A stretch of 64,000 nucleotides of DNA from Acidimicrobiales bacterium. Its GTDB lineage: Bacteria; Actinomycetota; Acidimicrobiia; Acidimicrobiales; RAAP-2. The position numbers were made by a program, and so were the translations under genes. Where the stretch lies: positions 16,697 through 80,696 of the forward strand of contig JANYFR010000051.1 in the NCBI GenBank assembly GCA_025362585.1, in the 5' to 3' direction. The notes under the pieces are model-generated. The model saw only the letters and a list, made by a program, of their open reading frames with translations. It was not told the origin of the DNA and ran no database searches. Positions 1 through 9,309 of this stretch are shown in pieces; position 1 is the stretch's first letter, and the number at the start of each line of letters is the position of its first letter.

Positions 1-555
1 GTCGTGGTGCAGTCGCGTCGTGGCGAACGCGGCGAACGCGTAACAGGCGGCGTCGAGGAACAGGGGCCAACTCTGACCGGTTGAACCGACGAGGACGCCG
101 CCGATGATCGGTCCGAGGACCGCCGCCACGCCCTGAACGGCCTGCATGTGGCTCTGAGCCCGAATGACGTTGTCCTCGCCGGCGATGGTCGGTACGAGTG
201 CCGAGTAGCCGGGAAAGGAGAAGGCCACACCGGCACTAAGGGCCACCATGAGCAGCAGGGTCGCGGTCATGCCGTGCCAGAGGCCGATTCCCACGCAGAT
301 CGCCGCCTCGGCGAGCCCCAGTTGGGTGAGGAGACGCTTGGCCGGAACGCGGTCGATCACCTGACCGGCCAGCGGGGCGAGCACCACGAGCGGCAGCGTG
401 CCCGCAATCGACAGGGCGGCGATGGCCCAGGCGTGTCCGACGGGGGCGAGTCGCAGGTAGAGAGTAATCAGCGCGACGGAGTCACCGAGGAACGTGAGGC
501 CGCGAAGCCCAGCCAACAGGCGAACGTCGCGACGCTGGACGTCGGAGAGGGCCAT
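1..555 (-). CDS. MFS transporter, N-terminal part (runs off window start)
   Basis: This reading frame is open from an ATG at 555 to the window edge: 185 codons with no stop. The translation has the N-terminal half of a major facilitator transporter: a first helix around FLGDSVALITLYL, then VVLAPLAGQVIDRVPAKRLL, which is the loop 2-3 motif A region (GxxxDRxxxKR), then further hydrophobic helices and GPIIGGVLVG, which resembles motif C. The substrate cannot be told. It is divergent from groES, 108 bases away. The C-terminal half lies outside the window. Confidence 0.85.
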   Translation of the reverse strand, partial: MALSDVQRRDVRLLAGLRGLTFLGDSVALITLYLRLAPVGHAWAIAALSIAGTLPLVVLAPLAGQVIDRVPAKRLLTQLGLAEAAICVGIGLWHGMTATLLLMVALSAGVAFSFPGYSALVPTIAGEDNVIRAQSHMQAVQGVAAVLGPIIGGVLVGSTGQSWPLFLDAACYAFAAFATTRLHHD

Positions 556-587
556 CGGATCAGGCTACGGCAGTGATTTGTTGGGCG

Positions 588-617
588 TTGGCACTCGGGC
601 GCTGCGGCTGCTAAATT
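588..617 (+). promoter_or_regulatory. Probable groES-groEL promoter
   Basis: TTGGCA (588-593) and TAAATT (612-617) are separated by 18 bases and fit sigma-70-like -35 and -10 boxes. The -10 box overlaps the left arm of the CIRCE operator, so a bound repressor would block polymerase. The -35 box lies inside TTGGCACTC (588-596), an extra copy of a CIRCE half-site. Confidence 0.55.
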
Positions 618-642
618 GGCAGTCGGAAGATTCGAGTGCCAA
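616..642 (+). promoter_or_regulatory. CIRCE operator (HrcA binding site)
   Basis: TTGGCAGTC, nine bases, then GAGTGCCAA: an inverted repeat with a single mismatch between arms and the 9-9-9 spacing of CIRCE (consensus TTAGCACTC-N9-GAGTGCTAA). It lies directly before groES, the usual place. This implies heat-shock control by an HrcA repressor encoded elsewhere. Confidence 0.85.
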
Positions 643-663
643 ACGCACAGGAGGCAAGAAATC

Positions 664-2651
<1,988 letters not shown>

Positions 2652-2671
2652 TCATCGGTCCACCAGGACGA

Positions 2672-2705
2672 GCACGAAGCCGGGCCGTTTGGCCCGGCTT
2701 CGTGC
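2672..2705 (+). terminator. Hairpin terminator of groES-groEL
   Basis: A perfect 15-bp stem (2672-2686 with 2691-2705) and a GTTT loop begin 20 bases after the groEL stop. No T-run follows, as is common for actinobacterial terminators. Confidence 0.85.
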
Positions 2706-2926
2706 GTTGTGGACGTCCGGCAAACTTATCGCGAGCCCCCTCGGCTGAACGGCGTGTCCGCCCGTGGATGCTCGTCGTGCCGGTAGAGTCCAGCGCCGAC
2801 AGCGGATGGAGCGAGACCTTGCTACCATGACCGAATTGGCGAGTCGGAAGTCACGTGGTCGTCGCCGACGCCCCGGCAGGCAGACGGCCATTCAACTCCG
2901 TCTCTTGATCGAGAGTGGGAGGCGAA

Positions 2927-3364
2927 GTGAGAGCGAAGCGAGCAGTTCGTGGCGCGACCGTCGCGATTTTGAGTACCGGGGTGATGATTGCCGGTTTGAC
3001 GACGATGGCCGACGCGAAGACCGCGGCCAAGTTGATCGTCGCCCCCGCGGTCGGCCTCACGAACAATAAGACCGTGATCGTGAAGGGTACCGGCTTCAGG
3101 GCCAAGGATCAGGTGTACGTGACCGAGTGTCTGCGTACCGCGAAGGGCGCCGCCCAGTGCGACACCTCGACGGCCCTCCCAGTCACTATTACGTCCAGGG
3201 GCGTCCTGCCCGCGACGAAGTTCAAGGTAATCACTGGACTCATCGGCACCGCGAAGTGCGGCACGTCAAGGACTAACCTCGCGAAATGCGCAATCAGCGT
3301 GGGCAACATCAGCGGTGGCGACACGGCGTCGACCAACATCGTCTTCGCGGCGCCTAAGAAGTAG
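2927..3364 (+). CDS. Secreted neocarzinostatin-fold (Ig-like) protein
   Basis: The product is about 145 aa with a Sec-type signal peptide (basic start, hydrophobic core, cleavage near ADA-KT). The mature part starts LIVAPAVGLTNNKTVIVKG and carries two cysteine pairs (CLRTAKGAAQC and CGTSRTNLAKC). Spacing and order resemble the neocarzinostatin apoprotein family, an Ig-like beta sandwich with two disulfides. In that family some members bind enediynes, but many environmental homologues have no known ligand, so ligand and role are not assigned. GTG 2927 is preferred because GGGAGG lies four bases upstream; GTG 2915 is possible. A DHA2 exporter follows. Confidence 0.7.
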   Translation: MRAKRAVRGATVAILSTGVMIAGLTTMADAKTAAKLIVAPAVGLTNNKTVIVKGTGFRAKDQVYVTECLRTAKGAAQCDTSTALPVTITSRGVLPATKFKVITGLIGTAKCGTSRTNLAKCAISVGNISGGDTASTNIVFAAPKK

Positions 3365-3513
3365 TCCCCAGACGTTCAGAACCGACGAGTCGACGACAAC
3401 GAAGTGCGAGGGGCGTGCGCCGTAGCAAGAGCTCGCGCCATCACGGCGACGGGGAGTCCGGTCGCATCAATGATTCGGTTCGTGCGGGCACGCCTCTCTG
3501 CCCGGGAGAGCCA

Positions 3514-5151
3514 ATGAGCAATCATTACGGTCTCTCGTCGCTCGGCTCGCCCGAAGAGTTTCGCGATTCAATAATACGTCGACTGAGGACCCACTTCAGT
3601 TTCGCGGCGTTGCTGGCGATCCTCTTTCTCACTTTTCTCGACAACACCGTGGCGAGTGCGGTGTTGACGAGCGTGCAGGCCGAACTCCACGCCAATGTTT
3701 CGCAGCTGCAGTGGATCGTCGGCGGTTACGCGCTGACGTTCGCCAGTCTCATGCTGGTATTCGGCGCGCTCGGCGACAACTTCGGACGCAAGAGGGTGAT
3801 GCTGATCGGCGTCGCCATCTTCTGCGCCGGTTCGGTCGTTTGCGCGATTGCCGTCAATCCGAGCGAGCTGGTAATCGGCCGCGTCGTGATGGGCGTCGGC
3901 GCGGCGGCGTCCGAGCCGGGCACGCTATCGATGATCCGCCACATCTTCCCCGAGCGCCGGACCCGCGCTCGGGCGCTCGGCATCTGGGCCGCCGTGTCGG
4001 GACTGGCCCTCGCGATGGGTCCGGTGATCGGAGGAATCCTCGTCGGCATCTGGTCGTGGCGCGCGGTGTTCTGGTTCAACGTCATCTTTGGCGGACTCGC
4101 CCTGGGCGTCGCCGCGGTGGCGTTGCCCGAAAGCGTCAACCCGACTCGTCGGCGCATGGATTACGCCGGTTTCCTCCTCGCCGCCGTGGTGCTCGGCGCG
4201 GCCACCTTCGCCACCATTCAGGGTGAGTTGACGGGCTACGCGACCGGGTGGGTGATCACGCTCTACCTCGTGAGCATCGTGACCGTCCCGATGTTCTACT
4301 TCGTCGAACATCGCGTGACGAACCCGATGCTCGAACTCGGATTCTTCCGGCGCCGATCGTTCACCGGATCGGCCTTCATTGCCTTCGCAAGTTTCTTCTC
4401 GATCTTCTCGATCTTCTTCTTCGTGGCGTTGTACCTAGAGGTCGTCGCCTCGGTCAGTGCCTACGGTCTCGCCCGGGACTTTCTTCCGTTGCTCGCCGGC
4501 ATCGTCGTGGCTTCTCTCTTCAGCGGTCGATGGGTTGGACGCGTCGGCTCGCGCACCCCCATGACCATCGGCTGTCTCTTAACCGCGGTTGGCGTCTTCT
4601 TGACCGCGTACGTCATTGGACCCCACGTCGACCTCACGACGCTCGGCTGGACGATGGGGCTCGCGGGCGTTGGTTTTGGTCTCATCATCGTGCCGGTCAA
4701 CGCGACCGCCCTGTCGAGCCTTCCGGCGGTGAATTCGGGCATGGCCTCGTCGGCAGTGAACACTGCTCGCGAGCTCGGAGCCGTCGCCGGGGTCGCGATT
4801 CTCGGATCGATCGTCAACGGTCAACTGACGGTCAACCTGTCCGCGCGACTCGTGCAGCTCGGCGTCCCGGCGTCGTTTCGTAATCAGATCATCACTGCGG
4901 TGACGACGGGTACCGCGGCCTCCCAGGCGGCGGCCATCTCCAAGCACTCCACGGCGGCGGTGAAGCAGATTATCAACGAGGTGGTGAATGCCGCCTACAG
5001 CGCGTTGGCGCACGGCCTGAACATCGCCCTCGTGGCTTCCGGCATCCTCCTGCTCGTTTCGGCCGTGGTAGCGACCTTTACCGGTTCCGCCGAGCGCCTG
5101 GAGTATGTCGACGTCGCGTCGGGTGACCCGGCCGTGGCAGTGGTCGGCTAG
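3514..5151 (+). CDS. DHA2-family (EmrB/QacA-type) drug-proton antiporter
   Basis: The product is about 545 aa with about 14 hydrophobic helices, the size of DHA2 major facilitators. Visible signatures are LDNTVASAVLTSVQ in helix 1, GDNFGRKRVM (motif A) and GLALAMGPVIGGILVG (motif C, the antiporter motif). It probably exports hydrophobic compounds across the inner membrane. ATG 3514 is chosen for the GGGAGAG upstream; an in-frame GTG at 3415 would add a basic, non-membrane extension of 33 residues. It stands 149 bases after the neocarzinostatin-like gene. Confidence 0.88.
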   Translation: MSNHYGLSSLGSPEEFRDSIIRRLRTHFSFAALLAILFLTFLDNTVASAVLTSVQAELHANVSQLQWIVGGYALTFASLMLVFGALGDNFGRKRVMLIGVAIFCAGSVVCAIAVNPSELVIGRVVMGVGAAASEPGTLSMIRHIFPERRTRARALGIWAAVSGLALAMGPVIGGILVGIWSWRAVFWFNVIFGGLALGVAAVALPESVNPTRRRMDYAGFLLAAVVLGAATFATIQGELTGYATGWVITLYLVSIVTVPMFYFVEHRVTNPMLELGFFRRRSFTGSAFIAFASFFSIFSIFFFVALYLEVVASVSAYGLARDFLPLLAGIVVASLFSGRWVGRVGSRTPMTIGCLLTAVGVFLTAYVIGPHVDLTTLGWTMGLAGVGFGLIIVPVNATALSSLPAVNSGMASSAVNTARELGAVAGVAILGSIVNGQLTVNLSARLVQLGVPASFRNQIITAVTTGTAASQAAAISKHSTAAVKQIINEVVNAAYSALAHGLNIALVASGILLLVSAVVATFTGSAERLEYVDVASGDPAVAVVG

Positions 5152-5163
5152 GGGCGACGCTCT

Positions 5164-5802
5164 TTAAGGTGCTTCCAAGAGTTCGACCGTCACCGTGAGC
5201 GAAAAGCAGATGAAGAAGACCGGTTCGACGAATGCGCCGTAGTGGTCCGCGAGGTAGGCGACCGCGAGCAGGGGATAGGCCAGCGCCAGTGTCACGCCCG
5301 ACCACTTGATGATGTGGGCGACCACCGTGGCGCTCGTTCGCGTGCGCTTCCAGGCGAGAAAAATCGCGACGGTGATCGTCGCGAACTCGACGATACCCGA
5401 GAGCACGTGGAGGTAGTGGTGCAGTGGTAAGTCGAGGTGCCACTGCGCTCGGCGACAGGCCGCGCTGAGCCCCTCGGAGCAGGTGTAGGCAAATTGGCCG
5501 CCCACCGCGCTGGCGGCGGCGAAGCCGAGGAGCCATGGCCACTCTTCGCGCACGACGCCGCGGCTTCGCGACCCGCGAAGCAGCAGGGCCGCGAGGAGGG
5601 TCAGACCAGCGACGAGGTCGAGGTGTTGGAGGATGTTCGCGTCGGGCCGCCCCACCGCCTCGAGGTCACTGAAGAACTCGTCAGTGTTGGTGACGAGGTT
5701 CCCGTTGACGGCCACCACAACCCACCAGTTGTAGACCAGGAGGCCGACCACGCCAAGGACGCGTCCGAACACGATTCGAGAGGCGATGCTCGAGAATGCC
5801 AT
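5164..5802 (-). CDS. DUF998-like integral membrane protein
   Basis: The 212 aa product has roughly six hydrophobic segments and polar loops including FFSDLEAVGRPDANILQHLD and a Cys-containing loop (YTCSEGLSAACRRAQWHLD) before a His-rich segment (LPLHHYLH). Loop pattern and size fit the DUF998 membrane family, whose function is unknown. The ATG at 5802 is preferred because upstream codons are arginine-rich and hydrophilic. It converges on the DHA2 gene with a 12-base gap. Confidence 0.55.
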   Translation of the reverse strand: MAFSSIASRIVFGRVLGVVGLLVYNWWVVVAVNGNLVTNTDEFFSDLEAVGRPDANILQHLDLVAGLTLLAALLLRGSRSRGVVREEWPWLLGFAAASAVGGQFAYTCSEGLSAACRRAQWHLDLPLHHYLHVLSGIVEFATITVAIFLAWKRTRTSATVVAHIIKWSGVTLALAYPLLAVAYLADHYGAFVEPVFFICFSLTVTVELLEAP

Positions 5803-5949
5803 CTCACGGTGTCGGGATGTTCCGGGCGCGCGACATCGCGACGGCGATACCCGCGTCCGCCCGCGTCGCGCCACTCTCAATTCCTCACTCGATCGCGTGC
5901 CCGGACCAACAGAGATCGTTGGTCCAGGCGCGCGCCGCGAACCTCGTGG

Positions 5950-6369
5950 CTACCGCACCGTCAACGTGATCGGTACTGCGGCCAGCGCCTTGGAGACCGG
6001 GCAGTTCGCCTTCGCGTCCTCAGCAGCGGCGGCGAATCCGGCGGCGTCGAGACCGTCAGCTTCACCCGAGAGGGTGATTCGGATTTCGGTGATACCCACG
6101 CCGGGCTGAAAGTCGACGTCGACGGACGTGTCAATGAACTTCGCGGGCGTCCCACCCTTGGCCAGTCCGTTCGAGAGCGCCATGGAAAAGCACGACGCGT
6201 GCGCCGCGGCAATCAGCTCTTCGGGACTGGTACGACCTTCGGGCGTCTCAGCTCGCGACGCCCAGGTGATGGGAAACGTGCCGAGGCCGCTGGACGCCAT
6301 CTCGACGGTGCCCTGGCCCTCGATAAGGGTGCCCTCCCAGTGGGCTTTCGCATTTCGGGTAGTCGCCAT
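5950..6369 (-). CDS. OsmC-family organic hydroperoxide reductase
   Basis: The product is 139 aa, typical of OsmC/Ohr peroxidases. The two redox cysteines are visible: Cys60 in AAHASCFSMAL and Cys123 in KANCPVSKAL. These reduce organic hydroperoxides with thiol cofactors in the cytoplasm. The HASC and NCPVS contexts match the OsmC branch better than Ohr. A GAGG ribosome site precedes the ATG. The gene stands alone, divergent from the next plus-strand gene. Confidence 0.9.
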   Translation of the reverse strand: MATTRNAKAHWEGTLIEGQGTVEMASSGLGTFPITWASRAETPEGRTSPEELIAAAHASCFSMALSNGLAKGGTPAKFIDTSVDVDFQPGVGITEIRITLSGEADGLDAAGFAAAAEDAKANCPVSKALAAVPITLTVR

Positions 6370-6550
6370 TCGTCATCCTCTTCGTCTCGCTTCATCGGTG
6401 GGGCGGTCCGCACTGATTGTGTCTCAGACTAATGGGAGTGCCATGGAGCGCTCTCATGGGCGGGGCGACGCTTCGGCCCATTGCCAACGAGCACTCGCCG
6501 CGACGGGCCAGCGCCGACGGTCCGTTTCGCTGCGCGATGCACCTCATTGC

Positions 6551-6579
6551 TTGACGCGGTCGTGGCGACAGTGGAGACT
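6551..6579 (+). promoter_or_regulatory. Candidate promoter for the 6604 gene
   Basis: TTGACG (6551-6556), a 17-base spacer and GAGACT (6574-6579) lie 25 bases before the start codon. The -35 is near consensus and the -10 is weak. An AAGGAG ribosome site follows. Confidence 0.45.
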
Positions 6580-6603
6580 GCGCGTACATCGAAAAGGAGC
6601 TCT

Positions 6604-7209
6604 ATGGCGAAGACCCGTGTCTATTTCGAGGAGGGAACGACTTCGGTGTTCGCCGTCGCCCTCGACTGGCCCGGTTGGTGTCGCCGCGCCAAGACCGGAG
6701 AACTCGCGATCGAGGCACTGGAGGAGTATCGCGAACGCTACGCCCGAGTCGTGCCCGACGGCTTCTCGCCTGGTCGCTTTGAAGTAATCGGGACGCTGCG
6801 CGGTGACGGCAACACCGACTTCGGCGCGCCGAGCCAGAGTGGGCCGTGGGACCTTGAGCCTCTGAGCACACGCGAGTGCTCGCGCCGGGTAGGTGTGCTC
6901 GAACGGTGCTGGGGCTACTTCGACGACGTCGTGGCGTCGTCACTGCCCGAACTGCGCCGCGGACCTAGGGGCGGCGGGCGCGATCGTGACGAAGTCGCGC
7001 GCCACGCGCGCGAGGTCGAGCGAAGGGCCTGTCCGAAGATTGGGCTACGCGTCGCGCCGCGCACGAAGTGGCACGACCAGCGAACCTCGATTGTGACGGC
7101 GTTGCGCGCCGGTCCGACGGGATCGTCGTGGACGACGCGCCACGCAATCGCCAGAATGGCGTGGCACGTACTCGACCACGCGTGGGAGATTGAGGACAAG
7201 CAGCACTAG
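6604..7209 (+). CDS. HicB-like / DinB-like two-part hypothetical protein
   Basis: The 201 aa product has no confident family. The first 50 residues (MAKTRVYFEEGTTSVFAVAL, then WPGWCRRAKTGELAIEALEE) resemble the small HicB-type beta-beta-alpha domain. The last 40 (RHAIARMAWHVLDHAWEIED) have the His-spaced helix typical of DinB/YfiT-like four-helix proteins. Conserved His residues there could bind metal, but this is inference. AAGGAG stands six bases before the ATG. Proteins of this architecture occur in actinobacteria without assigned function, from memory. Confidence 0.6.
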   Translation: MAKTRVYFEEGTTSVFAVALDWPGWCRRAKTGELAIEALEEYRERYARVVPDGFSPGRFEVIGTLRGDGNTDFGAPSQSGPWDLEPLSTRECSRRVGVLERCWGYFDDVVASSLPELRRGPRGGGRDRDEVARHAREVERRACPKIGLRVAPRTKWHDQRTSIVTALRAGPTGSSWTTRHAIARMAWHVLDHAWEIEDKQH

Positions 7210-7216
7210 TGACGAC

Positions 7217-7348
7217 TCAATCGCTGGGTCGGAAGAGTGCGTCTAGAAGAGTGCTCACCCGATGCTCGACGTCGTCGCGGACGGGCCGCACTGTCGGGAG
7301 ACGCTGCCCGGCGCGGTCGGGCGGCGCCCAGTCGTCGAAGCGCTTAGC
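7217..7348 (-). pseudogene. Remnant: C-terminal tail of arsenate reductase ArsC
   Basis: About 43 codons before a TGA stop read AKRFDDWAPPDRAGQRLPTV, then RPVRDDVEHRVSTLLDALF. This matches the C-terminal helix region of low-molecular-weight-phosphatase-type arsenate reductases (pattern KRYEDWxLxDPAGQxxxxVRxIRDxI). The catalytic N-terminal P-loop (CxxNxxRS) is absent, so the gene is dead. It lies downstream of an aquaporin remnant in the same direction, as in aqpS-arsC arsenic operons. Confidence 0.6.
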
Positions 7349-7404
7349 GCGAAGGCGGGCGCGCCGCCCCTCGTGACGATGACGTCGGCGTCGAGGGCCG
7401 TCTG

Positions 7405-7500
7405 GTCGCCTGGACGAAGATAAAGCCGGGCGACGACGGGGCAATGCCCGCGGAGGTGTTGGAGAACAGGCGCCCGATGGCGAGGCCGGACTGATCGTCG
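7405..7500 (-). pseudogene. Remnant: aquaporin (MIP family) fragment
   Basis: The minus strand reads GLAIGRLFSNTSAGIAPSSP followed by GFIFVQ. This closely resembles the segment after the second NPA motif in actinobacterial MIP channels (NPAxTIGRxFxDTFAGIAPxS), but NPA itself is lost and the frame breaks soon after. No start or complete channel remains. It lies between a broken methyltransferase and an ArsC tail. Confidence 0.5.
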
Positions 7501-7573
7501 CCGCGAAGCGCGGGCGCTCGACCTGGCGGCCGGTGGTACCCGAACGGCTCGAGGAGGTGCACGACTCCTGTCC

Positions 7574-8199
7574 CTAGCGTCGCCGTTCGAGCAAGACCCA
7601 GGTGAACGGTTGGCTCGCTCCCCAGGGCGTTACGTGGTCGAACTGCGCGCTGCGGAGTAGTCGGAGCCCGCCGCTGAAGCAGGTGGCGAGCACGTCGGGC
7701 AACCAACGCCTCACCTCGAGGCCCGCACAGGAAGTGGGTCCCGCGGGCGAGAACGGCGCGACGACGGCGTGGCCACCCGGCGCGACGCGCGAGGTGGCGA
7801 TTCTGACGTACGCCGACTGGTCGCCCGGTGTGGTGAGAGAGTGAAATATCGCTCGGTTGTGCCAGAGGTCGTAGGTACGCGTACCGGTCCACGTCGTGAC
7901 GTTGGCCGTGATCCACTCGATTCGGTCGATTTCAATTCATCGGCGAGCTTCGTCAATCGCCGTTGGCGAGACGTCGAGAACGGTGATGTCGGGGTAGCCA
8001 CACGCGAGTAATTCCTCGACTAGATGGCCCCACCGCCGCCAACGTCGATGATGTCGTCGTCCAAGTTGACGTCAGCGCGAGCGATGAAGGAGAGCGACTC
8101 CCGGGGGACGTTCTCGGTCCACGATCCTACGACTTCCACCTTTTCGCGGTAGGTCGCGTCCCAGTACGCGGTGGCATTGAGTGTCGCGTCAGGGGTCAT
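7574..8199 (-). pseudogene. Broken class I SAM-dependent methyltransferase
   Basis: From the ATG at 8199 (AGGAG upstream) the frame reads MTPDATLNATAYWDATYREK and reaches DDDIIDVGGGGA, the SAM-binding motif I, then hits a stop. The continuation is in another frame: LVEELLACGYPDITVLDVSP, an in-frame TGA, then DRIEWITANVTTW, YDLWHNRAIFH and APGGHAVVAPFS to a TAG at 7574. Together these make a near-complete methyltransferase of about 205 residues disrupted by one frameshift and one nonsense codon. The substrate is unknown. Assembly error is possible, but the decayed genes downstream argue for true decay. Confidence 0.75.
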
Positions 8200-8244
8200 T
8201 GCAACTCCTGGGGTGTAACGGTAGTGCGGGCCCGGACCCTTGGC

Positions 8245-8517
8245 TCAGGGCTCGCCCAGCAGCCGCTTGAGGCGCTTCACGAACTCTTCCTCATCGATCT
8301 CGCCTTTCGCGAATCGCAGTTTCAGGACGTCGACGGGTGCTGCCCCGGGGGAAGTGAGGGGCGCGTGCGCGTGGTGCCCGTCGAGACCGTGTGTCGAGTG
8401 ACGAACGAAGTAGATCGTCGCCGCCGCCACCAAGACTAGGAACAGCATCATCACGATGAACATGCCGACGCCGGCACCCTGCCCTGGTCCCCACATCTCG
8501 TATTGCCCTGGGTACAT
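8245..8517 (-). CDS. SHOCT-domain small membrane protein
   Basis: The 90 aa product has a short Gly-rich N-terminus, one transmembrane helix (about residues 18-40: MFIVMMLFLVLVAAATIYFV), a His-rich linker, and a C-terminal SHOCT domain (VLKLRFAKGEIDEEEFVKRL). SHOCT modules are short helical oligomerisation or interaction motifs at protein ends. AGAGGAG lies six bases before the ATG. No partner is evident. Confidence 0.85.
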   Translation of the reverse strand: MYPGQYEMWGPGQGAGVGMFIVMMLFLVLVAAATIYFVRHSTHGLDGHHAHAPLTSPGAAPVDVLKLRFAKGEIDEEEFVKRLKRLLGEP

Positions 8518-8730
8518 GTCTCCTCTTTCGTCTCCAATCGCAACCTACCGGGGCATCGGGGTCTGGCCATAGTGACGAAAGTCCTTGACGCCCGCAAGGA
8601 GCTGACCCGCGGGCCCGAACACTGGCGACCGCGACCCGGGTACAGCCTTGGCCGTGACGGATTCGTGGCGTACGCCAGCGGGTCTCCTCAATGCTGCGCC
8701 AGACTGGAGAGGTGACCCGGCAATGAGCGC

Positions 8731-9309
8731 ATGAAGTACTTCGTCATCTCGTTGATTGTCTTCGCGGTCAATCTCCTGCCGGCCTTTGGACCACCGACGT
8801 GGACGCTGCTGGTGGTGGCCCGTCTCGACTGGCACCTCGACGTCGTCGCCCTGGTCGTGCTGGGCGTTGTCGCGGCCGGTGCGGGACGATTTTTCTTGGC
8901 TCACGGGGCCCGGATGCTGCGCTCGAAGTTCTCCGCGCGCTACCGCGACAACCTCGCATCCGTCGAGCGGCGCCTCCTTCGCCGTCCGTCGAGGATGTTC
9001 GTGCTGTTCGCGCTCTTCGTGCTCTCGCCGCTGCCGTCGGCGCAGCTCTTCGGTGCGGCCGGACTCCTCGAGTTTCGAATCATCCCGCTCACGGCGGCGT
9101 TCATGCTGGGCCGGGTTGTCACGTACGCGCTCTACCTCGCCGCAGCGACCGCCGCGGACCAACGATTCGGACAGGCGTTCCACCACTTCTGGGGATCACC
9201 GTGGTCGATCACTCTCCAGGCGGTGTTCCTCGTGGGCCTCGCGGCACTCCCAGTGTTGCCCTGGCGCCGCTCGACCGTGACACCGGTCGAGCCGAGGGCC
9301 GGTCGCTAG
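8731..9309 (+). CDS. VTT/DedA-like integral membrane protein
   Basis: The 192 aa product has about five hydrophobic stretches and two re-entrant-looking segments rich in Pro and Gly: VNLLPAFGPPTWTLL near the N-terminus and VLSPLPSAQLFGAAGL around residues 96-111. This layout is that of VTT (SNARE-associated/DedA-like) proteins, proposed lipid or small-ion transporters. Its TAG stop overlaps the stop of the convergent MMPL gene in a shared CTAG. Confidence 0.6.
   Translation: MKYFVISLIVFAVNLLPAFGPPTWTLLVVARLDWHLDVVALVVLGVVAAGAGRFFLAHGARMLRSKFSARYRDNLASVERRLLRRPSRMFVLFALFVLSPLPSAQLFGAAGLLEFRIIPLTAAFMLGRVVTYALYLAAATAADQRFGQAFHHFWGSPWSITLQAVFLVGLAALPVLPWRRSTVTPVEPRAGR

Noticed and set aside
8503..8715. 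70-codon plus-strand frame between SHOCT and VTT genes
   Set aside because: Overlaps the SHOCT start, no ribosome site, no motif.
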